A stretch of 64,000 bases of DNA, taken from the NCBI GenBank assembly GCA_029264305.1, contig JARICA010000009.1:140971-204970 (forward strand). Direction: 5' to 3'. The notes beneath the pieces are model-generated. The model did not search any database, had not been told where the DNA came from, and was given only the letters and a program-made list of their open reading frames with translations. Below, in pieces: positions 54,751 through 64,000 of this stretch (the first letter of the stretch is position 1; every line of letters begins with the position of its first letter). Position numbers and translations under genes: made by a program. The DNA comes from Faecalimonas sp. GTDB taxonomy: Bacteria > Bacillota > Clostridia > Lachnospirales > Lachnospiraceae.

Positions 54751-55257
54751 ATGGAAAAGTTATTGCAAGTGGGAGTTATATCTTCGACACATGGTGTGCG
54801 TGGAGAAGTAAAAGTTTTTCCGACAACTGACGATGTGAATCGTTTTAAAAAATTGAAGCAGGTTATCCTCGATACAGGAAAAGAAAAAATGGTTTTAGAA
54901 GTGCAAGGGGTAAAATTCTTTAAGCAGTTTGCAATTTTGAAATTTAAGGGGATCGACAGTATAAATGAGATTGAAAAATACAAAGGCAAAAGTCTTTTTG
55001 TTGATAGAGAGAATGCAGTAAAATTGAAGAAAGATGAGTATTTTATTGCGGATATGATAGGAATAGATGTATATACCGAGGATGATAAATTTTTTGGTGT
55101 GTTAAAAGATGTAATTGAAACGGGAGCGAATGATGTATATATGATTTCTTCAGAAGAACATGGGGAAGTCTTGGTTCCTGCAATTAAACAGTGCATTTTA
55201 AACGTAGATATTGAAAATAGAAAAATGATAATTCATTTATTAGAAGGATTGATATAA
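54751..55257 (+). CDS. rimM: Ribosome maturation factor RimM
   Basis: VGVISSTHGVRGEVKVFPTTDD...ETGANDVYMI. Confidence 0.95.
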   Translation: MEKLLQVGVISSTHGVRGEVKVFPTTDDVNRFKKLKQVILDTGKEKMVLEVQGVKFFKQFAILKFKGIDSINEIEKYKGKSLFVDRENAVKLKKDEYFIADMIGIDVYTEDDKFFGVLKDVIETGANDVYMISSEEHGEVLVPAIKQCILNVDIENRKMIIHLLEGLI

Positions 55258-55259
55258 AA

Positions 55260-55991
55260 ATGAACTTTCATATATTAACATTATTTCCAGACATGGTTAT
55301 GGATGGGTTAAATACAAGTATTATCGGAAGAGCTATTGCAAATAAATTATTGACAATTGAGGCGGTAAATATAAGAGATTTTGCAGTGAATAAACATAAT
55401 CGTGTGGATGATTATACATATGGCGGAGGTGCAGGTATGCTTATGCAAGCAGAACCGGTTTATCTCGCTTATAAATCCATTGAAGAAAAATGTAAAAAAA
55501 TGCCAAGGGTTATTTATCTTTCTCCGCAAGGCAAAACATTTTCGCAAGAAATGGCAGAAGAGTTTGCTAAAGAAGAAGAATTGATATTTTTGTGTGGACA
55601 TTATGAAGGTATTGATGAGAGAGTTCTAGAAGATATTGTGACAGATTATGTTTCTATTGGCGATTATGTTTTGACAGGTGGAGAACTCCCTTCTATGGTT
55701 ATGATTGATGCTATTTCTAGATTGATTCCAGGAGTGTTACATAATAATGTGTCAGCAGAATTTGAAACATTTCAAGATAATTTATTAGAATATCCTCAAT
55801 ATACACGCCCGGAAGAATGGAGAGGTAAAAAAGTACCTGAGATTTTATTATCAGGTCACCATGCAAACATTGAAAAGTGGAGACGAGAACAATCTATCAT
55901 TAGAACGGCAAAAGCAAGACCTGATTTATTAGAAAAGGCAGAATTAACAGAAAAAGAAAAGAAAATACTTGCAAATCATTCTGAAATATGA
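55260..55991 (+). CDS. trmD: tRNA (guanine-N1)-methyltransferase
   Basis: MNFHILTLFPDM, DYTYGGGAGMLM, LCGHYEGIDERV, SIGDYVLTGGELP. Confidence 0.98.
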   Translation: MNFHILTLFPDMVMDGLNTSIIGRAIANKLLTIEAVNIRDFAVNKHNRVDDYTYGGGAGMLMQAEPVYLAYKSIEEKCKKMPRVIYLSPQGKTFSQEMAEEFAKEEELIFLCGHYEGIDERVLEDIVTDYVSIGDYVLTGGELPSMVMIDAISRLIPGVLHNNVSAEFETFQDNLLEYPQYTRPEEWRGKKVPEILLSGHHANIEKWRREQSIIRTAKARPDLLEKAELTEKEKKILANHSEI

Positions 55992-56086
55992 TAAAATACT
56001 AACGTTGTGAGAAGAACAGAGATGGTCCTCTAATACACTTATAAAGTTGTATTAAGAACGTCCAAATTATAAGGAGGTCACACAAG

Positions 56087-56434
56087 ATGAACGAAATTAT
56101 TAAAAAAATCGAAGCAGAACAATTAAAAGCAGAAGTGCCACAATTTAACGTAGGTGATACTGTAAGAGTATACGGTAAAATTAAAGAAGGTAACCGTGAA
56201 AGAATTCAGGTTTTCGAAGGTACTGTATTAAAGAAACAAGGTGGAAGCACTAGAGCAACATTTACAGTAAGAAAGAATTCTAATGGAATCGGCGTTGAAA
56301 AAACATGGCCATTACACTCACCAAACGTAGAAAGAGTTGAAGTAGTAAGAAGAGGTAAAGTAAGAAGAGCTAAATTGAACTACTTAAGAGAACGTGTTGG
56401 TAAGAGAGCAAAAGTAAAAGAATTAGTAAAATAG
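56087..56434 (+). CDS. rplS: 50S ribosomal protein L19
   Basis: [44 protein letters not shown]. Confidence 0.98.
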   Translation: MNEIIKKIEAEQLKAEVPQFNVGDTVRVYGKIKEGNRERIQVFEGTVLKKQGGSTRATFTVRKNSNGIGVEKTWPLHSPNVERVEVVRRGKVRRAKLNYLRERVGKRAKVKELVK

Positions 56435-56445
56435 TAAATGAGAGA

Positions 56446-56482
56446 GAGGGGCAAATACAATACTGTATATTGTCCCTTTTTC
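56446..56482 (+). terminator. Intrinsic terminator after rplS
   Basis: GGGGCAAATACAATACTGTATATTGTCCCTTTTT. Confidence 0.65.
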
Positions 56483-56503
56483 CACATATAGAGGAGAAAT
56501 AGT

Positions 56504-57355
56504 ATGCACTTTCAGTGGTATCCAGGGCACATGACAAAAGCAAAGCGCATGATGCAGGAAAATATTAAACTAATTGATTTGGTAATTGAACTTGTTGATG
56601 CAAGAATACCAATAAGTAGTAGAAATCCAGATATAGATGAACTTGGAAAAAATAAAGCGAGGCTTATTTTATTAAATAAGTCAGATTTAGCAGAAGATAG
56701 ACAAAATATTGCTTGGGCAGAATATTTTTCTAAGAAGGGATATTCTGTTGTGAAAGTCAACTCTAAAAGAGGTGGTGGGATTAAATCTATCCAAGGTGTT
56801 ATTCAAGAAGCATGTAAAGAAAAAATTGAACGTGATAGAAAAAGAGGAATTTTAAATCGTCCAGTTAGAGCAATGGTGGTAGGAATTCCTAATGTGGGAA
56901 AATCCACGTTTATAAATGCTTTAGCAGGAAAAGCTTGTGCAAAAACAGGAAATAAACCAGGGGTAACAAAGGGAAAACAATGGATCCGTTTAAATAAAAA
57001 CGTTGAATTACTTGATACACCAGGAATTTTGTGGCCTAAATTTGAAGATCAACAAGTTGGTTTAAAATTAGCGTTTATCGGTTCAATTAAGGATGAAATT
57101 TTAAATACAGAAGAACTTGCGGGAGAATTGATCAAGTTTTTAACTACACACTATGCTGGTGTTTTGGAAGAAAAATATGAAATAAAAGAGCAAGAAGATC
57201 CATATGCATGTCTTATGGAAATTGCAAAAAATAGACATTGTTTATTAAAAGGAAATGAATTAGATACGGAAAAAGCGGCGATGATGATTACTGACGATTT
57301 TAGAAATGGGAGATTAGGGAAAATTACGCTTGAATTTCCTGAAGATTATGAATAA
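56504..57355 (+). CDS. rbgA: Ribosome biogenesis GTPase YlqF/RbgA
   Basis: QWYPGHMTKAKRMMQENI, VGIPNVGKSTFINAL (circularly permuted GTPase), LDTPGILWPKF. Confidence 0.95.
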   Translation: MHFQWYPGHMTKAKRMMQENIKLIDLVIELVDARIPISSRNPDIDELGKNKARLILLNKSDLAEDRQNIAWAEYFSKKGYSVVKVNSKRGGGIKSIQGVIQEACKEKIERDRKRGILNRPVRAMVVGIPNVGKSTFINALAGKACAKTGNKPGVTKGKQWIRLNKNVELLDTPGILWPKFEDQQVGLKLAFIGSIKDEILNTEELAGELIKFLTTHYAGVLEEKYEIKEQEDPYACLMEIAKNRHCLLKGNELDTEKAAMMITDDFRNGRLGKITLEFPEDYE

Positions 57356-57374
57356 AGGGGAATAGAAACGGAGT

Positions 57375-57929
57375 ATGGAAGATAAGGAAAAATCAAAAAG
57401 CATTTTAAAAGAAATATTAGATTGGATCATTTATATAGGAGTTATTTTACTATTTACTTATTTAATCATTACATATGTAGGGGTGCGCACACGAGTAAGT
57501 GGTCAGTCTATGCAACCAACATTACATGATGGTGATAATCTTTTGGTAGATAAATTAACATATCGTTTTAGAGAACCAGAAAGATATGAAATTGTTGTAT
57601 TTCCATACAAATATGAGGAAGATACGTATTATATTAAACGAATTATTGGTCTTCCGGGAGAAAAGATACAGATTATAGAGGGATATGTTTACATAAATGG
57701 TAAAAAGTTGGAAAAGGATTATGGTGCTGAAGTTATGCAAGATGCAGGAATTGCTGAGGAACCGATCACATTAGGAGAAGATGAGTATTTTGTTTTAGGT
57801 GATAATAGAAACCATAGTTCTGATAGTAGAGTGCCAAATGTAGGTGTGCTGAAAAGAAAAGATTTAATGGGAAGAGCATGGATAAGAATTTGGCCATTTG
57901 ATAGTATTGGAGTGATTTCCCATGAGTAA
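57375..57929 (+). CDS. lepB: Signal peptidase I
   Basis: VSGQSMQPTLHDGD, YYIKRIIGLPGEKI, FVLGDNRNHSSDSR. Confidence 0.96.
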   Translation: MEDKEKSKSILKEILDWIIYIGVILLFTYLIITYVGVRTRVSGQSMQPTLHDGDNLLVDKLTYRFREPERYEIVVFPYKYEEDTYYIKRIIGLPGEKIQIIEGYVYINGKKLEKDYGAEVMQDAGIAEEPITLGEDEYFVLGDNRNHSSDSRVPNVGVLKRKDLMGRAWIRIWPFDSIGVISHE

Positions 57930-58680
57930 AAGTATCCGTGAAATTAAAGAAGAATTTGAAAAGGCTGAAAGAGAAATGATCCCTTCACTATATGAAAAGT
58001 ATGCTAAAGATAGTAGAAATGGTGTTATTAATCTAATTATAAAATATAAAAAGAGGGAAGAAAAATTTCAAGAAGAAATCAAACGGATAGAGAAAATGAG
58101 TTTTTACGAACAGGAGAACTGTGCGGAAAAATATATTTGTGGAATTGATGAAGTAGGAAGAGGTCCGTTGGCAGGACCGGTTGTAGCAGGTGCGGTTATT
58201 CTTCCAAAAGATGAAATGATTTTGTATTTAAATGATTCTAAGAAACTTTCGGAAAAAAAGAGAGAAGAATTGTATGACATTATTATGGAAAAGGCTGTTG
58301 CAACTGGTATTGGCATTGTTAGTCCAGCAAGAATTGATGAAATAAATATTTTGCAGGCAACATATGAAGCAATGAGAATAGCTATCGATCAATTAAAAGT
58401 AAAACCGACTTTGCTGTTAAATGATGCAGTTACGATACCAAAAGTGGATATTCCGCAGATACCAATTATTAAAGGTGATGGAAAAAGTGTGTCTATTGCA
58501 GCAGCAAGTATTATTGCAAAGGTAACAAGAGATCGGCTTATGAAAGAATATGATAAAGTGATTCCTGGATACGATTTTGCAAGTAATAAAGGATATGGAT
58601 CAGCTGCACACATTGAAGCACTAAAAGAAAATGGTGCAACACCAATTCATCGAAAAACATTTATTAAAAAATTTATATAA
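57922..58680 (+). CDS. rnhB: Ribonuclease HII
   Basis: CGIDEVGRGPLAGPVVAGAVIL, SIAAASIIAKVTRDRLM. Confidence 0.97.
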   Translation: MSKSIREIKEEFEKAEREMIPSLYEKYAKDSRNGVINLIIKYKKREEKFQEEIKRIEKMSFYEQENCAEKYICGIDEVGRGPLAGPVVAGAVILPKDEMILYLNDSKKLSEKKREELYDIIMEKAVATGIGIVSPARIDEINILQATYEAMRIAIDQLKVKPTLLLNDAVTIPKVDIPQIPIIKGDGKSVSIAAASIIAKVTRDRLMKEYDKVIPGYDFASNKGYGSAAHIEALKENGATPIHRKTFIKKFI

Positions 58681-58682
58681 TT

Positions 58683-59039
58683 ATGATAAAAAATACAAGA
58701 AACATTGGAAGTATATTTGAAAAGCAGGCGGGTGAATATTTGCAAACGAAAGGGTATTCTATACTAGAATATAATTTTCGTAGTAAAATGGGTGAGATTG
58801 ATATTATTGCCATGGATGGAGAAGTCCTTGTATTCTGTGAAGTGAAATATCGATCAGATAATAGAAAAGGGACACCTTTTGAGGCAGTGACAATACATAA
58901 ACAGAAAAAGATATGTAAAACAGCGCTGTATTATATTACAAAACACCAGATAACGAATATCTCCTGCCGTTTTGATGTTATAGGGATTATTGGAAATAAA
59001 ATAGAATTAATTAAAAATGCATTTGAATATATTATATAG
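58683..59039 (+). CDS. YraN family (UPF0102) endonuclease-like protein
   Basis: GSIFEKQAGEYLQTKGYSILEYNFRSKMGEIDIIAMDGEVLVFCEVKYR. Confidence 0.93.
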   Translation: MIKNTRNIGSIFEKQAGEYLQTKGYSILEYNFRSKMGEIDIIAMDGEVLVFCEVKYRSDNRKGTPFEAVTIHKQKKICKTALYYITKHQITNISCRFDVIGIIGNKIELIKNAFEYII

Positions 59040-59047
59040 GTAGAAAA

Positions 59048-59893
59048 ATGAATATTAAATATAAAAACAAAGAGAAAGTGTTTAATGAAAAAGAAAAAAG
59101 TGGAGTGTACTATTTAACGTATCCTTTATTTGAACAAACAGGAATGGTGCAACATGCATTTTCTACACGTCTCGGAGGTGTAAGTAAAGGTGTATGTAGT
59201 ACAATGAACCTTAGTTTTTCTAGAGGGGATAAAGAAGAAGATGTACGTGAAAATTTCAGAAGAATGGCAAATGTTTTGAATGTAGAAGAAACCGATTTCG
59301 TTTTTTCTAAACAAACACATACAACAAATGTGAGAGTTGTCACAAGTGAAGATAAAGGAAAGGGAATTGTGAAATCCTTGGATTATGATGATGTGGATGG
59401 TCTTATCACAAATGTTCCGGGAATTTGTCTGGTGACTTTTTATGCCGATTGTGTTCCGTTATTTTTTGTTGATCCTGTAAAAAAAGTGATTGGTCTTAGC
59501 CATTCGGGATGGAGAGGAACTGTAGGAAAAATAGGGAAGAAAACTGTGGAAAAAATGCAGAAAGAGTATGGTTCAAATCCAAAAGATATTCTTGCGGCAA
59601 TTGGTCCGTCTATTTGTCAGGATTGTTATGAAGTTAGTGAAGATGTGATTGATGAATTTAAAAGAGCATTTGCCGAAGAATATTGGACAGAGTTGTTTTA
59701 TCGGAAAGAAAATGGAAAGTACCAGTTAAATCTTTGGAAAGCAAATGAATACATATTTTTGGAATCTGGCATTGAAAAAGATCATATTGAAGTAACAAAT
59801 ATTTGTACTTGTTGTAATAATGAAATTCTTTTTTCGCATCGAGCATCCTGTGGGAAACGAGGAAATTTAGCCGCATTTTTAGCCATACAATAA
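59048..59893 (+). CDS. pgeF: Peptidoglycan editing factor PgeF/polyphenol oxidase family
   Basis: HAFSTRLGGVSKG, FYADCVPLFFVDP, LSHSGWRGTV, AIGPSICQDCYEV. Confidence 0.94.
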   Translation: MNIKYKNKEKVFNEKEKSGVYYLTYPLFEQTGMVQHAFSTRLGGVSKGVCSTMNLSFSRGDKEEDVRENFRRMANVLNVEETDFVFSKQTHTTNVRVVTSEDKGKGIVKSLDYDDVDGLITNVPGICLVTFYADCVPLFFVDPVKKVIGLSHSGWRGTVGKIGKKTVEKMQKEYGSNPKDILAAIGPSICQDCYEVSEDVIDEFKRAFAEEYWTELFYRKENGKYQLNLWKANEYIFLESGIEKDHIEVTNICTCCNNEILFSHRASCGKRGNLAAFLAIQ

Positions 59894-59905
59894 GGAGGTA
59901 AAACA

Positions 59906-60841
59906 ATGTTTTTAGCAAATACGGCAAAAGGTGAAGTACCAAAAGAAGTCGCTGAAGTGACAACAGAGGCTGCAAAGGAAATGGGGAAATTTGCACAATA
60001 TGTAAATGAAAATATTCCTGCTTTGATAGGATTTGGAGTAAAAGTTCTTTTAGCAATTATTTTCTTTTTTATCGGAAGAAAAGTAATTAAAATTATTCGT
60101 AAAATTATTCGTCGCTCTTTTGAACGTTCTAGTGCAGATAAAGGGGTACAACAATTTATTGATTCTATGGTAAAAGTTCTTCTTTATGCGTTATTGATTT
60201 TTTCTATTGCGGCGAAATTTGGTGTAGATACGGCTTCAGTTGCTGCTCTGTTAGCATCAGGTGGTGTTGCTATTGGTCTTGCACTGCAAGGGAGCTTGTC
60301 AAATTTTGCAGGCGGCGTTTTGATTCTCATGTTAAAGCCATTTGTTGTTGGAGACTATATTATAGAAGATAGTCAAAAAAATGAAGGTACAGTAAAAGAA
60401 ATCCAAATTTTTTATACAAAATTATCAACTGTGGATAACAAAACGATTGTTATTCCAAATGGAACGTTGGCTAACACAAGTTTAACAAATGTGACAGCTA
60501 AGGATATTAGAAGATTGGATTTAAGTATTGATATCGCTTATGAAGCAAATTTGCGAAAAGCAAAAGAGATTATCGAAAGTCTTCTTAAAGAAGATCAAAG
60601 CATTTTAAAGGATGAAGAAATATTAGTATTTGTAGATAAATTAGGTACAAGTTCAGTTGTAATAGGAACACGTGCGTGGGTTAAAACAGAAGAATATTGG
60701 CCGACAAGATGGAGATTGCTAGAAGAAATCAAATTGGCGTTAGATGAAAATCATATTGAAATACCTTACCAGCAGATTACCCTTCATATGAAAGAAAATG
60801 AGGGAAAAAAACAGTTGCAAAATTCTGAAAATAGTATATAA
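59906..60841 (+). CDS. Small-conductance mechanosensitive channel (MscS family)
   Basis: SVAALLASGGVAIGLALQGSLSNFAGGVLILMLKPFVVGDYI; VVIPNGTLANTSLTN. Confidence 0.95.
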   Translation: MFLANTAKGEVPKEVAEVTTEAAKEMGKFAQYVNENIPALIGFGVKVLLAIIFFFIGRKVIKIIRKIIRRSFERSSADKGVQQFIDSMVKVLLYALLIFSIAAKFGVDTASVAALLASGGVAIGLALQGSLSNFAGGVLILMLKPFVVGDYIIEDSQKNEGTVKEIQIFYTKLSTVDNKTIVIPNGTLANTSLTNVTAKDIRRLDLSIDIAYEANLRKAKEIIESLLKEDQSILKDEEILVFVDKLGTSSVVIGTRAWVKTEEYWPTRWRLLEEIKLALDENHIEIPYQQITLHMKENEGKKQLQNSENSI

Positions 60842-60875
60842 TATTATTTGGTGGTTGCTATGAATGCAACCAAAT

Positions 60876-60948
60876 GCTGAAATAGCTCAGTTGGTAGAGC
60901 ACTTCACTCGTAATGAAGGGGTCGTCGGTTCAAGTCCGATTTTCAGCT
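60876..60948 (+). tRNA. tRNA-Thr (anticodon CGT)
   Basis: Cloverleaf: GCTGAAA...TTTCAGC acceptor, CTTCA-CTCGTAA-TGAAG anticodon arm, GTCGG-TTCAAGT-CCGAT T arm; no encoded CCA. Confidence 0.95.
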
Positions 60949-60958
60949 TTAATTAATA

Positions 60959-60991
60959 AGAAAAGTCACAGATATAGTCTGTGACTTTTTT
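60959..60991 (+). terminator. Intrinsic terminator after tRNA
   Basis: AAAAAGTCACAGA-TATAG-TCTGTGACTTTTTT. Confidence 0.9.
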
Positions 60992-60993
60992 GA

Positions 60994-62538
<1,545 letters not shown>

Positions 62539-62545
62539 AAGTATG

Positions 62546-62576
62546 TAAGGCAGTTGCGGATTTCCGCAACTGTATT
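62546..62576. terminator. Terminator hairpin between convergent genes
   Basis: CAGTTGCGGA-TTT-CCGCAACTG. Confidence 0.65.
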
Positions 62577-62580
62577 TGAT

Positions 62581-63375
62581 TTAGAAATGTTTTTGGTATT
62601 GCTTTTGGATAAATGAAATAAGAGTATAAAGTACCATTGCCATAATACAAAGTAAGACAATAGACATTAATAACCAATCCATCTTAAAAACTTGACTAGA
62701 ATAAATAATTAAATAACCAAGGCCACTTTTGGCTGCTAAAAATTCACCAATAATTACTCCGACAAGACAGAGTCCAATATTTACTTTCATCATATTAATA
62801 ATGGCAGGAACAGAACTTGGTAAAACTACTTTTGTTAAAATATGAAAGCGGTTACCATGCAGTGTGTAAATAAGTTTTAATTTTTCCTCATCCACATGAA
62901 TGAAATTAGTATATAAATTTAAAATACTTCCAAAAATAGCTATGGACATTCCACAAACAATAATAGTGGTAGGCTTTGCACCAAGCCATACAATTAATAG
63001 TGGAGCAAGGGCAGATTTTGGAAGACTGTTTAGAACAACAAGATAAGGTTCTACTATATCAGATAATTTTTGACTGGACCACAGTAAGATAGCAAAAAAT
63101 AGGCTAAAAAAAATAACAAGCAGAAAACTACTAATAGTTTCATAAAGAGTTATTTTTGTGTGGAAAAAGATACTTTTATCTAAAACCATAGACCAAAAGC
63201 ATTTTATAATTTTATATGGACTACTAAAGATAAAAGAATCAATAATTCCGTAATATGAAGTAATTTCCCACAAGACTAAAAAGAAAATTAAAATAAATAT
63301 GCGAGAAAAATAAACGATATATTTGTGATGTTTTTGTTTTTTGAGATAAAGAATTTGTGAAATAGAGTCACTCAT
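62581..63375 (-). CDS. ABC transporter permease (SsuC/TauC/ThiX-like)
   Basis: Five to six TM segments; NSLPKSALAPLLIVWLGAKPTTIIV and GEFLAAKSGLGYLI match BPD_transp_1 of the nitrate/sulfonate/taurine group. Confidence 0.88.
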   Translation of the reverse strand: MSDSISQILYLKKQKHHKYIVYFSRIFILIFFLVLWEITSYYGIIDSFIFSSPYKIIKCFWSMVLDKSIFFHTKITLYETISSFLLVIFFSLFFAILLWSSQKLSDIVEPYLVVLNSLPKSALAPLLIVWLGAKPTTIIVCGMSIAIFGSILNLYTNFIHVDEEKLKLIYTLHGNRFHILTKVVLPSSVPAIINMMKVNIGLCLVGVIIGEFLAAKSGLGYLIIYSSQVFKMDWLLMSIVLLCIMAMVLYTLISFIQKQYQKHF

Positions 63376-64000
63376 TTATATTTAGCTCCTTCCATATTGA
63401 ATTAAAATAGTCTTTAAATTCGGGCGTATTTCTTCGTTGGAGAGGTGTGTCGTTTTCTAAATCAAAATTAAGTAAAATATTTTTTTGAATCGTAGCAGGG
63501 CGCTTAGATAAAATTAATACTTTATCTCCTAAACTAATTGCTTCTGATAAATCATGTGTAACAAGAATGGCTGTTTTCTTTTCTTTTCGGATAATCTGTC
63601 CAATGTCATCTCCTACTTTTAGTCTTGTTTGATAATCAAGAGCAGAAAAAGGTTCATCTAAGAGTAAAAGTTCAGGTTCGAATACCAATGTTCGAGCGAG
63701 AGCAGCACGTTGTCTCATTCCTCCTGACAATTGAGATGGTTTTGCGTTAGAAAATGCTTTTAGTCCGTAAAGTTCAAGTAATTGATGTGCTTTTTCTTTG
63801 GTTTTTGGAGAAAGTTTGTGTTGAATTTCTAATCCTAAAAGTACATTTTGATAAATTGTGCGCCATTCGAAGAGATGATCATGTTGAAGCATATAGCCAA
63901 TTTTATCAGTATTTTCTTTTAGAGGTTTCCCTTGAAATAAAACGGCTGGGAAATCAGGCGTTAATAGACCGCAGATAATGGAAAGTAAGGTTGATTTGCC
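63368..64000 (-). CDS. ABC transporter ATP-binding protein (SsuB/TauB-like), 5' end outside window
   Basis: Frame open to the window edge (GKSTLLSIICGLLTPDF...); LSGGMRQRAALARTLVFEPELLLLDEPFSALD, VTHDLSEAI. Confidence 0.92.
   Translation of the reverse strand, partial: GKSTLLSIICGLLTPDFPAVLFQGKPLKENTDKIGYMLQHDHLFEWRTIYQNVLLGLEIQHKLSPKTKEKAHQLLELYGLKAFSNAKPSQLSGGMRQRAALARTLVFEPELLLLDEPFSALDYQTRLKVGDDIGQIIRKEKKTAILVTHDLSEAISLGDKVLILSKRPATIQKNILLNFDLENDTPLQRRNTPEFKDYFNSIWKELNINE

Noticed and set aside
60848-60875. Hairpin TTTGGTGGTTGC-TATGAAT-GCAACCAAAT before tRNA-Thr as a terminator
   Set aside because: No following T-run and immediately adjacent to the mature tRNA 5' end; may just be a processing-related stem.

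Overview
This 64 kb, AT-rich window is densely coding chromosomal sequence, most likely from a spore-forming Lachnospiraceae/Clostridia bacterium. That placement is inferred from gerW (ytfJ), an alpha/beta-type SASP, and the gene order ylxM-ffh-rpsP-khpA-rimM-trmD-rplS-rbgA-lepB-rnhB-yraN. I saw no prophage, transposon, rRNA operon or CRISPR array. Most of it is housekeeping: ftsW plus a PBP, rpmB, asp23/dak2, recG, purC-purB, thrE pair, gltX, a UvrD-type helicase, luxS, trpS, an ABC-F protein, truA, a licT-ptsH-ptsI-crr-ptsG glucose-type PTS operon, cutC, a subtilase, the ffh-trmD-rplS cluster, mscS, tRNA-Thr and glpK. The least explained parts are: (1) a three-gene module at 13.0-18.3 kb, with a ~1090 aa DUF5717-like protein, a degenerate Hsp70/actin-like protein and a TPR protein, driven by a palindromic bidirectional promoter; (2) a GH13 debranching-enzyme-like protein at 28.4-30.1 kb that appears to have lost all three catalytic residues and sits next to an orphan sugar-binding lipoprotein; (3) a YfhO-GtrA-GtrB operon ending in a PIG-L deacetylase lipoprotein at 33.6-38.0 kb, which suggests extracytoplasmic deacetylation of a glycosylated envelope polymer; (4) a divergent TPR-DUF4037 nucleotidyltransferase-DUF4125 fusion at 38.2-40.6 kb, separated from (3) by helically phased TTCTTAA repeats; (5) an HPr with Arg at regulatory position 46. 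Two small ORFs missing from the supplied track are also reported. All family calls come from reading motifs by eye; no database search was run.
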